From Planctomycetota bacterium (GTDB lineage: Bacteria; Planctomycetota; J058; JAJDCP01): a DNA stretch of 47,592 bases. The stretch spans positions 1-47,592 of the forward strand of contig JAJDCP010000135.1 in NCBI GenBank assembly GCA_029260765.1. The letters run 5' to 3'. Below, piece by piece: positions 1 through 8,184 of this stretch (positions within the stretch are counted from its first letter, which is position 1; each line of letters opens with the position of its first letter). The position numbers were made by a program, and so were the translations under genes. The notes below the pieces were generated by a model, which saw only the letters and a program-made list of their open reading frames with translations, was not told the origin of the DNA and did no database searches.

Positions 1-269
1 CCGACCCGCATGGAGTCACCCCAGATCTTCGGAGCAGCCGCTGCGGACGCGGCTCCCGGCGCTCACAGAGCGCCGCTACAGCGGGAGGAACCGCTGCCGA
101 AGCGGCTTGCAGCCGCTGTAGCGTCGGTCCAACACCGACCCGCATAGAATCACCCCAGATCTTCGGCGCACCCGCTGCGCACGCGGCTTCCGGCGCTCAC
201 AGAGCGCCGCCACAGGGGCGAGGAACCGCTGCCGAAGCGGCTTGCAGCCGCTGTAGCGTCGGTCTATGA
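1..269. repeat. Two tandem copies of a ~134-bp modular palindromic repeat
   Basis: Two copies start at 1 and 135 with the words CCGACCCGCAT and CCCCAGATCTTCGG. Each contains two short perfect hairpins: GGCGCTCACAGAGCGCC (58-74 and 192-208, 6-bp stem) and GCGGCTTGCAGCCGC (102-116 and 237-251, 6-bp stem). The junction between copies (123-139) folds as GTCGGT/ACCGAC around CCAAC. The second copy breaks off at GTCGGTCTATGA, where unique sequence begins. The same family recurs at the right end of the window in the same orientation. It looks like a REP-like or MITE-like intergenic element; mobility is not shown. Confidence 0.85.
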
Positions 270-511
270 GCAGGGCCCTGGCAGGGGTCTCTGAGGGAAA
301 CTCGGTTCATCCGCGGAGATCCGTCTCGCCGGCGGTGTCGAGTAGGCCGGGACGTTCCCGGATGGCCGGGTCTCGCTACCTCGCTTCGCCACGTTCACCG
401 CACCCCTTGCCGAGAGGCATTCCTCAAAAGTATTGGGCGTCGAGCTCGCACACCGGTTGCTGCCCGCCGGATAGCCTGGCGGCCGATCCCCGGTAATCGC
501 CAAACTCCAGG
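270..511. other. Non-coding stretch downstream of the kinase gene
   Basis: Short overlapping open frames exist on both strands here, but none has a ribosome binding site or a recognisable product. It separates the repeat block from the 3' end of the minus-strand kinase gene. No terminator with a T-tract was seen. Confidence 0.5.
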
Positions 512-3500
512 CTAGGGTTGTGCATCCCAGCCGGCCTCACGGGCGACCCCCTCGAAGAGGGCCTCGAAGCTCGGCAACGCGCGTAGACTCGCCAGGTCGG
601 CGTCGGTGTCGCGGACAGTACGCCAAACTTCCTGCAAACCCGGGCGCGTGTCCGCGTCTGCCCGGCCAATGGCTCCGACAAGCTCGGTCAGCCAGACCTC
701 CAGCCACCGCAAGGCCTGGGCCTGAAGATCTGCCGCGTGCTCGCCTTCATGGCCCGCGGCCACGATCGCTGCGGCGCGGGCCGCGGTCAGAAAGTCTTGG
801 GGGACGGCGGGCGCATCGAGGCTGAAAGCCCGCTCGAAGGTCTGCACGGCCTCGATGAGCCGCAGCGAGGAAAACTGGTCCCGCGCCAGTTGCAGTCGTT
901 CTTCTTCGTCGACGGGCTCGACCTCGCCTGTGAGCAGCAGCCAACGGCGCTCTTGGACGCAGAAGCGAGCGAACGCTGCCCGCCGGACCTCGAGCTGCTC
1001 TTGACGGCTCGGGTCGAGCGCGATGGTGCGTTCGAGCCAGACCAGGCCCTGCTCATAGAGTTGGCGGGCAGCCCCGAAGTCGGCCCGATGATGCGCAATC
1101 GTCCCGCGGTTGGTGGCGATGGCCGCGGCCAGGAAACGCAGCGACGCATTGTCATACCCTGCTGCAAAGACCACATCGAGCTGGGCACGGCTCTCGAGTA
1201 GCGAGGTCACAGCGAGGTCCAACTGGTCTGCGCCGATGGCGATATGGCCGAGCTTCAACAGCGAGCGTGCCAGCGCGTCCCGGGCGTCGATGTTCAGGCT
1301 GTCCCTTTCCACCAGGCTGCGAGCGAGCTGCACCTCCTCTTCACGGATGGTCCAGGCCGGATCGAGGCTGCCGAGAACCTCGTAGGCATCGCCCAATTCG
1401 GTCAACGCGGCGTGGAGATCGACGGCATAGTTCAGATACTCCGGCTGCTCGGCGCTCAGGGCACGCAGATCGGCCACCATGGCTTCGAGCTGGGGGACAG
1501 CCTCGGCAGGTCGCCCCTGTTCGAGCGCCAGGCGGGCGAGGCGGATCATGAAGCGATGGTTGAGGAGCCGCAACCGGTTCTCGCGAGGTTGCTGCCGACG
1601 GACCTCAAGCAGCGCCGTCTGGCCCGCGAGCAGGACTTCCCGTGCAGCACCGTGATCCCCTAGCAGCTTGAGCAGCGCCGCATGCATGATCGGCAGCTCG
1701 AGTCGCGGGACAAGCATCTCCGGAGAGCTGGGCCCTGCCAGCAGCGCCAGCGCTTCGTCCAGGACCGGCTGCGCCGCCTCGAGCCAACCTTGCTTGAGCA
1801 TCAGCGCCAGCTTGTTCGTCAGCGCGCGCAGCTTGGTGGGCCGCCATGTCAGCTCCTCGGCATAGGCCGGAAGCAGTCCGAGCAGCGCATCGAACACCAC
1901 CAGAGCCTCTTCCGGCCGCCCCGTTCCCTGCAAGAAATGTGCGTGGGAGAAACATGCGCGTACATGGACCTTGACCAACGGCCGTCCGGCAGCCCTGATG
2001 CGTGCGAAGTCCTCCCTGCAGGAGAGAAACAGACTGTCCGCCAGCGCGCGGTTGTGCCGCAGAGCCTCGATCTCAGCCTCGACCAATCTGGCCCAGACGA
2101 CTTGCTCGGCGATGTCTGCATCACCAGAGCGCTCGCTCTGCAGGCCTTCCAGCAGCCGCAACCCCTCTGCACATAGCGTCGGCGCCGTTTTCCAGCGGTG
2201 CAGGATCCCCTCGCTGTCGGCGAAGTGCACCAACGCATCGCCCAGTAGCCGGCGATAGACGTGACTGGCCGGGTCGAGCTGATAGAGTTGACGGACCAGG
2301 GCGAGCTGCTCCTTCAGCACGCGGTTGTAGTCGAGGTAGTGGCCCCGTTGCGCGTACAGCTGCGCACTCCCGCCATAGCACCGAGCCAACCCGTCCAGCA
2401 GAGCCCGATCCTGCGGACGCTGGGCGAGCAACTCCCGGTAGAGACGCATGGCAGTCGCGAAGGCGAGCTCCGCTTCATCGTGCCGGTACAAGTGGCTCAG
2501 CATCTGCCCCTGGCGGTGGAAGCTGAAGGCCAGTACACGTTGCATCAGTAGATTGGACGCATCGATGCTCGCCAGCTCGCGGTCGTTCGCCAGACACTCG
2601 AGAAACAGACGGCTGGCTTCCTGGTGATGGCCCAGGAGAAGCAGATGGCTGGCCAGGTCGTCCAGCGCCAGCCCAAGGGCTTCCCGTGCTCCAACGCCCA
2701 GACTATCCTGCTCGACAACCTGGCGTTGCAGCGCGAGATTCTCGCGCAGCAACCCATCGACCTGGCTCAAGTCAGCGCCCTGCCCCGCGATGGCTGCCAT
2801 TCGGCGCAGACAGTCGCCGAGCACCTGGCGCCGGCGCGTCTCCTTCGGGGCACGGGCGACACGCTGCCGTTGGATCTGCAGCGCTCGCCCAGCCAGCTCC
2901 GCCGCACGCACCGCCGCACCTTGTTCGAACAACAGCTGCGAGAGGGTATGAAACAGGTACACCTGGCTGGCCTGCAGACGGTCCGACGGGCATTCCTCTT
3001 GCAGCTTCGCGAGCTCGTTCAAGCAGGACTCCAGCTGCCCGACGGCCGCTGCTTGCGAACCGCGCTGGGCCGTGATGCGGCTGCGCTGCACCTGAATGTC
3101 GATGAGTCTGAGGCGCATGAGACGCTGGCTGGGGTCGCGCGCGACCCGGGGCCGGAGCAGGGCCGCCGCACGCGCGAGAACCTCATCCGCCGCATCGTAC
3201 TGCAGCTGGAAGGCAAGGATATAGGCCTGGGTGCGCAGCACATCCGCCAGCTCGGCTCCCGCGGCGGCACTGGTCGGACTTCGTTCCACCGACTGGTCCT
3301 GAAGCTCTAGAGCCTCCTGGCTCAGAGACTCGGCCTGCCGCAGCTCGCCGTGGTCCATCTCGAGGCGGGCAGCCCTGACCAGGGCATCGAACAGATCCTG
3401 ACCAGCCTGCCGATTCTCCGGTTCCCGCCGGTACAGGTCGCGGGCCCATTGCAGAGCTTCGTCCGACAGCGCGCGGGCCTTGCCGTGCTCGCCCCGGCTG

Positions 3501-5713
3501 GTCGCCAGGTTCTGTCCGAGCAATACGGCCCGCAACAGCCTCCGCAAGTCGGCAGCTGTAGGGTAGGGAACCGCACACAGACCGCGACGGATGCCCAGAG
3601 CCTCAGCGCAGAGCGCCTCTGCCTGGTCATATCGATCGAGCAGGTCGGCGGTGCCCGCGAGCGCAAAGACGGCCTCAGCGCAACGGCGTTGCAGGCGTTC
3701 ATCTTCCGGGTCGCTGGCGAGCTGTGCGCGACGATACACCACGGCCAGCTCGAGCAGCTGGGCTGCCTGTTCGGACTCGAGCTGAGAGTCCAGCACCCAG
3801 GCCAGCTCGGTGCGGGCCGAAGCTTCCAGCTCGCGAGCCGCAGGGGTCGCCAGGGTCGAGACCACCTTGAGGCAGCCTTCGATCACGTTACGCGCCTGAA
3901 GCAGCTCGCCCCGTTCGGTATAGCAGCCACCTGACCCCAACAGCGCCTCGGCATACAGCAGCTCGACGTCCGGCGTGCGATGCTCTTGCAGCAGGGCCGC
4001 CAGGCCATCGATGGCTGCCTGGTACTCCCGCAGGGCGGCGTCGACCTCCCCGTCGATATCCAGCAGCAACTTCGCGAGCCGCAGGCGCGCCAGGTTCGTG
4101 CCCAGACCGATCTGCTCGGCTGCTACATCGGTGTCACGCAGGCGCTCCCAGCCCTCCCGGGCACCGGACAGGATCTCGCGGGCCAGCTGATGCGCGCGTT
4201 GATCGCCCAGCTCATCGACCAGCCGCTCCTGGACCTCCAAGACCAGGGTGTTGAGGGCATCTTCTGCGACCTCACCACGCTCGGCGGCGTAGTCGTTCTG
4301 ACGCTGCACCTCTGCCGCCTGGCGGTCGAGCACGACCAGGCCGACGCTCAAGCCCACTACGATCAGGGCGATGGCGAGGGCCAGCCCCCCGATCAGGCGA
4401 CGTTTGACCTGGCGCTCGCGAGCCTCCGCCCGACGCGCGGTGGCGAGGCGCCCTCGCAAGACCCGTTGGTCCTGCGCGCCCTCTCCGGGGATCTGATCGA
4501 GCTGCGCCTCGGCCAGCCCCAGGTCTCTCTGGCACAGCGCCGTGCGCGCGAAGCACAGCCGGGCCTCCAGCTCTCCTCGCGCCGCCCCCGGGTTCCCGGT
4601 CCACAGCTTGCGCGCCTGGCCAAAAGCCGCGATGGTCTCGGCAAAGCCCGCGTAGATCCGATTGCGCTCAGCTTCTGCCAGGCTCCCGCCCTCGGGCACT
4701 TGCGTCGTCAAAGCCTCAAGGCGCTCGCGGGCTTCCTGGCTCAGGGTCAGGCTCTGGCGATGGCGTAGATGATCCTGCAGCGCCTGCTGGAATTCGGCCA
4801 CACTCCGAAAGCGCGCCTCGGGCTCGGCGGCCAGTGCGCGGGTACAGATAGCCCGCAGCTCTTCGGGCCAGCTGTCCGCCAGAGGAGGAAACTCGGCCCG
4901 CGCGGCACGCAGGATCGACTGCACGAACGTGTCCGACCGGAACGGAGGGTTGCCGCTGAGCACTCGGTAGAGGATCGCGCCGAGTAAGAAGACGTCCGTC
5001 CACGGGCCGATCGCAGGTCCATCTCCGTTGGCGAGCTCAGGAGGCATGTAGCTGGGAGTCCCGAACACCCCCTCGACAGCGGACCGCGCCCGCAGCCCCT
5101 CGGGAGGTTCGGCGTCCAGACTCAGGGCCAGTCCCCAGTCCATCACCAGGACCTCGCCGAAATCCCCCAACATCACGTTGCTGGGCTTGAGGTCGTTGTG
5201 CACGATGTTGCGGTTGTGCGCGAAAGCGACCGCGTTGCAGACCTGCAGCAAGATCCCGAGGTGGCGCTCGAGATCGAAATCGAGCTCGCGCTCCAGCAGC
5301 TCGGACCAGGACTGCCCGACGACCTGCTTCATCACCAGGGCCTGGCTGTTCGGCCCGTCATCGACCAGGTCGTGCACCGGCACGATGTTGGGGTGCTCGA
5401 GCTGCGCGTTGATCAGGGCTTCGGCGAGGAAATTGGCGCGCGCATGGTCGCTGTAGTTCCCCAGCAACAAGCCAGGATGCAGCTTCTTCAGCGCGACATC
5501 ACGGCGCAGGCTGGCCTGCCGGGCGCGCAACACCACGCCCATGCCGCCCTGACCCAGCTCGCTGAGGATCCGATAGGGCTTCCCCGGGCGTTCGGTACTG
5601 TCCGCGCCCGGAACAAAGCTGGGCCGCACGCTGGCGTCCGGAGACACCGTCTCGAGCAAGGTGTCTTCGCTGACCGATCGCCGCCACAAGTCGAGCAATG
5701 ACTCGCGGTCCAT
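512..5713 (-). CDS. Membrane-anchored Ser/Thr protein kinase with long TPR-rich C-terminus
   Basis: A 1733-residue receptor-like kinase. The kinase domain spans about residues 47-315: glycine loop GQGGMG (54-59), ATP lysine K76 in VALKK, catalytic loop HNDLKPSN (H172, D174), metal site DWG (192-194, replacing DFG), and PPE (224-226) in place of APE. The arginine of HRD is Asn, so this is a non-RD kinase. All essential catalytic residues are present, so activity is likely. A helical linker (about 320-430) leads to one membrane helix (about 439-462), then about 1250 residues of Leu/Ala-rich helical pairs typical of TPRs, probably outside the cytoplasm and used for binding. The start is ATG with a GGGGG element upstream. 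A sigma70-like -10 (TATACT) lies at 5740-5745. The linker and kinase domain resemble those of the kinase at 15918-19598, so the two are paralogues. Its substrate is unknown; the upstream gene encodes an unusual three-enzyme fusion. Confidence 0.9.
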   Translation of the reverse strand: MDRESLLDLWRRSVSEDTLLETVSPDASVRPSFVPGADSTERPGKPYRILSELGQGGMGVVLRARQASLRRDVALKKLHPGLLLGNYSDHARANFLAEALINAQLEHPNIVPVHDLVDDGPNSQALVMKQVVGQSWSELLERELDFDLERHLGILLQVCNAVAFAHNRNIVHNDLKPSNVMLGDFGEVLVMDWGLALSLDAEPPEGLRARSAVEGVFGTPSYMPPELANGDGPAIGPWTDVFLLGAILYRVLSGNPPFRSDTFVQSILRAARAEFPPLADSWPEELRAICTRALAAEPEARFRSVAEFQQALQDHLRHRQSLTLSQEARERLEALTTQVPEGGSLAEAERNRIYAGFAETIAAFGQARKLWTGNPGAARGELEARLCFARTALCQRDLGLAEAQLDQIPGEGAQDQRVLRGRLATARRAEARERQVKRRLIGGLALAIALIVVGLSVGLVVLDRQAAEVQRQNDYAAERGEVAEDALNTLVLEVQERLVDELGDQRAHQLAREILSGAREGWERLRDTDVAAEQIGLGTNLARLRLAKLLLDIDGEVDAALREYQAAIDGLAALLQEHRTPDVELLYAEALLGSGGCYTERGELLQARNVIEGCLKVVSTLATPAARELEASARTELAWVLDSQLESEQAAQLLELAVVYRRAQLASDPEDERLQRRCAEAVFALAGTADLLDRYDQAEALCAEALGIRRGLCAVPYPTAADLRRLLRAVLLGQNLATSRGEHGKARALSDEALQWARDLYRREPENRQAGQDLFDALVRAARLEMDHGELRQAESLSQEALELQDQSVERSPTSAAAGAELADVLRTQAYILAFQLQYDAADEVLARAAALLRPRVARDPSQRLMRLRLIDIQVQRSRITAQRGSQAAAVGQLESCLNELAKLQEECPSDRLQASQVYLFHTLSQLLFEQGAAVRAAELAGRALQIQRQRVARAPKETRRRQVLGDCLRRMAAIAGQGADLSQVDGLLRENLALQRQVVEQDSLGVGAREALGLALDDLASHLLLLGHHQEASRLFLECLANDRELASIDASNLLMQRVLAFSFHRQGQMLSHLYRHDEAELAFATAMRLYRELLAQRPQDRALLDGLARCYGGSAQLYAQRGHYLDYNRVLKEQLALVRQLYQLDPASHVYRRLLGDALVHFADSEGILHRWKTAPTLCAEGLRLLEGLQSERSGDADIAEQVVWARLVEAEIEALRHNRALADSLFLSCREDFARIRAAGRPLVKVHVRACFSHAHFLQGTGRPEEALVVFDALLGLLPAYAEELTWRPTKLRALTNKLALMLKQGWLEAAQPVLDEALALLAGPSSPEMLVPRLELPIMHAALLKLLGDHGAAREVLLAGQTALLEVRRQQPRENRLRLLNHRFMIRLARLALEQGRPAEAVPQLEAMVADLRALSAEQPEYLNYAVDLHAALTELGDAYEVLGSLDPAWTIREEEVQLARSLVERDSLNIDARDALARSLLKLGHIAIGADQLDLAVTSLLESRAQLDVVFAAGYDNASLRFLAAAIATNRGTIAHHRADFGAARQLYEQGLVWLERTIALDPSRQEQLEVRRAAFARFCVQERRWLLLTGEVEPVDEEERLQLARDQFSSLRLIEAVQTFERAFSLDAPAVPQDFLTAARAAAIVAAGHEGEHAADLQAQALRWLEVWLTELVGAIGRADADTRPGLQEVWRTVRDTDADLASLRALPSFEALFEGVAREAGWDAQP

Positions 5714-5739
5714 GCTGCCCCCGGGTTGCGTCCGGGCTC

Positions 5740-5745
5740 AGTATA
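5740..5745 (-). promoter_or_regulatory. Possible -10 box of the kinase gene
   Basis: TATACT on the minus strand, 27 nt before the ATG at 5713. No convincing -35 box lies 16-18 nt upstream, so this is a weak call. Confidence 0.3.
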
Positions 5746-5780
5746 GCACTAGTGCGCGACCGGGCAGTGGGGCCCTCAGC

Positions 5781-8096
5781 TCAAGGCTGCAGAATGGCGA
5801 GTTGCCGGCCACTGCGGTCGGCACCGGAGGTGATGTACTCGTTGAGCTGCTCGGCGTTCATGATCTTGTTCATGCCCTTGTAGCCCCCTGGATCATGGAT
5901 CACGAACTCACTCTTCTCGTTCATGCCGATGATCAGCATGAAGTGCCCGCTGGACTTCCCCTCTGAGCGCTTCCAGGGCCGCGTGCGGAGGTTGCCACTC
6001 AAGACCACCAGGCAGCCTGCCTGCAGCTTTCCTTGAATCCAGGACACGGTGTTCTTGTCGCCCTTGGTGCTGTGTTCGGTCTTGAGCCCCGATGACTCGG
6101 TGAGCTTGCGGTTCTTGCCCAGCGAGGAGCCCTTCTTCGTGACTCCCCCGATCTCGCATAGCTTCATCATCAGATCGAAGTCGCTGAGATCCTTGAAGTA
6201 GGCGGGCTTGAAATAGCGGATCGCCATCTGGCAGCTGGTCGGACCACAGGTCCAGAACTCCTCCCAGCCTTTGGGCCGCCCCTTTGGCCGGTGCTGGGGA
6301 ATATGGGGAGGCTTGCCGCAGTGAGGAGTCGGCAGCTTGCTGGGATCGGCCGGCGGGAAGCTGGGGTTGCTGCCGCCCGTGCTCGCGCCAGCGTTGCCCG
6401 CCGCTCCAGCCGTTCCCGCAGCGCCGGCCGGGTTGCCTGCCGGCGCGGCCACTCCGATATCGACGAAACAGCTGGCCTTCAGTACGTCGGGCATCAGCTT
6501 GTAGCAGACGTTGCCGTGGTTGATGCCTTTGACATGACCCGTGTGCTGCCAGTTCTTTGCGCCCTTGACGGCACGCGTGACCTGCTCGCTGTTCTTGTGC
6601 GGCGGGTTGTGCGTCGTGCCCAGGCTGCGCACCATGATCTCGGGGTTGGCTTTGACGAAGTTGATCACGGTCGATGCACCGACGTACAACCCGTCCAGAA
6701 TGATGTACTCGCGCAGCTGCGACTTCAGGTCGCCGATCGTCATCAGCTTGGTCATGCCGACATAGCCGCCCGCGGAGTGGCCCGAAGCGATCATGTTGCC
6801 GATGCCGGGTTTCTGCCCCTTGTACGGCCCGTGCTCGCACAGGAACGCGATGATGCGTTGGACCCAGGCCCGGTAGCCACCCGGCTTGCAGTTGTTGCCG
6901 ATGCGGGCGTCCCGCCCTCCGCGGGACATCGCGAAGATCACGTTCTTGTTCCCGCCCCGGTGCATCTCGTCGAGCTTGTGCTTGGTGACATAACCCTCAA
7001 GCTTGACGTTGCTGCGGTTGAGGCCGTGGAAGTGCGTCCAGATGTCGACGTTGTCTTGCGGCACGTAGCCCTTGGGCACGTAGACCATCGTCCGGTTCGG
7101 GCAGCCGGCCTGCTTGTAGTCGTCCTTGAAGAAGTAGAACTTGCCGTGGGCGGCCTCGACCGTGTTGTCGACCGCAGCGGCCTGCCCATACCCCTCAGGC
7201 GGAGCGGCGATCGGGTTCTTGCAGTTCGATTTTCCGGCTGCCCCAGCGCCGGGAGGCGTTGTGGCTCCAGCCGTGCCAGGAGTGGTTCCCGTGCCTTCGC
7301 GCATCTCCTTGCCGCACTTGGTGCAGTGGGCCGCGTTGCCCGAGCCCGCGGGCGGAGGAGTGCCCGCGGGAGCCGGAGCGCCCGCGTCGGGCTTGCTGTC
7401 GCCTGAGGTCTGCGGCGAAGGCGTCGTGCCGGGCGTCGGAGTCGTGGTGGCCGCCGTGGGCGAGACGTCCTTCTGCTCGTACTCGAAGTGCATGTAGTCG
7501 TGGTAGTAGCCACCCCAACCAAACCCGAAGTCACGGAAGATGGCGACCATCCACTTGGGAATGTCGAACGGCTTGCCGGCCTTGTAGGGATTCGTGGAGG
7601 GGTTGATGTCGACGGCCGTGCCGAAGCTGTGGTTCGACACCTTGGTCCACTGCACGGCGTTCCGGCCGTTGTCGTGATGCAGCGCGAGGCTCGACCAGCC
7701 GCTGGCCCACTTCGAGCCATGCTGTGTGCGGGCCGCTGCGTAGTTGGCACCGTCGCGGATCGAGTTGCGTGTGCCAGAATTCTTCATGTAGCGCACGCAC
7801 AGACTTCCGCAACTGTAGATCACATAGTCCTGATTGACTTGTTTGATCTTCTGGAACATCTGCTCGACTTTGTCGGCGATCTTGGCGTGCAGGCGCAGCT
7901 TGCGGGTGCCGTTGCGGTCCGCCCCCAGGCCGACGACGGTGATCGACTTGGTGGCTCCGCCCTGCAGGGGGTTGCCCCAGAAGGAGGCCCGCTCGCTGCC
8001 ACGGATCTGGCGCGGCAGGTTGTTTCCAAAGGCAGCAGTCACGTCCGCCTTCGTGTTGCAGGTCAGCTTGTACTTGGCGTTATGGCTGTGTCCCAA
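5781..8096 (-). CDS. Three-enzyme fusion: M15C-type peptidase, alpha/beta hydrolase, C39-like cysteine peptidase
   Basis: 771 residues with three hydrolase domains joined by Pro/Ala/Thr/Gly-rich linkers. (1) Residues about 60-207 match the M15 (D-Ala-D-Ala carboxypeptidase / L-Ala-D-Glu endopeptidase) family: zinc ligands H156 and D163 in NHSFGTAVDI, then HDYMH with D200 as the likely catalytic acid and H203 as third ligand. (2) Residues about 300-545 are an alpha/beta hydrolase with nucleophile S441 in GHSAGG, a candidate acid at D468 and histidine at H527. (3) Residues about 605-771 fit the C39-like papain fold: C617 in TCGPTS, H718 in SGHFM and D735 in HDPGG. A CxxC pair (258-261) lies in the first linker. 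The start is TTG at 8096 with AGAGGG just upstream; no in-frame ATG precedes it. There is no signal peptide or membrane helix, which is odd for cell-wall-type enzymes. The gene lies between the PP2C phosphatase and the kinase on one strand. The fusion order is not one I recognise; the natural substrate is unknown. Confidence 0.8.
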   Translation of the reverse strand: MGHSHNAKYKLTCNTKADVTAAFGNNLPRQIRGSERASFWGNPLQGGATKSITVVGLGADRNGTRKLRLHAKIADKVEQMFQKIKQVNQDYVIYSCGSLCVRYMKNSGTRNSIRDGANYAAARTQHGSKWASGWSSLALHHDNGRNAVQWTKVSNHSFGTAVDINPSTNPYKAGKPFDIPKWMVAIFRDFGFGWGGYYHDYMHFEYEQKDVSPTAATTTPTPGTTPSPQTSGDSKPDAGAPAPAGTPPPAGSGNAAHCTKCGKEMREGTGTTPGTAGATTPPGAGAAGKSNCKNPIAAPPEGYGQAAAVDNTVEAAHGKFYFFKDDYKQAGCPNRTMVYVPKGYVPQDNVDIWTHFHGLNRSNVKLEGYVTKHKLDEMHRGGNKNVIFAMSRGGRDARIGNNCKPGGYRAWVQRIIAFLCEHGPYKGQKPGIGNMIASGHSAGGYVGMTKLMTIGDLKSQLREYIILDGLYVGASTVINFVKANPEIMVRSLGTTHNPPHKNSEQVTRAVKGAKNWQHTGHVKGINHGNVCYKLMPDVLKASCFVDIGVAAPAGNPAGAAGTAGAAGNAGASTGGSNPSFPPADPSKLPTPHCGKPPHIPQHRPKGRPKGWEEFWTCGPTSCQMAIRYFKPAYFKDLSDFDLMMKLCEIGGVTKKGSSLGKNRKLTESSGLKTEHSTKGDKNTVSWIQGKLQAGCLVVLSGNLRTRPWKRSEGKSSGHFMLIIGMNEKSEFVIHDPGGYKGMNKIMNAEQLNEYITSGADRSGRQLAILQP

Positions 8097-8184
8097 GGCA
8101 CCCTCTATTCTGCGGACGCAGCGTCTGCGTGCACGAGCAGGCCCGTGTACTACCCGAGATGGTAGTGAGCGGCCTGTAGCACCG

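Noticed and set aside
737..5701. Many plus-strand open frames within the first kinase gene
   Set aside because: High GC produces long open shadow frames; none has recognisable motifs, and the minus-strand kinase motifs are unambiguous. The same applies to frames opposite the other long genes.
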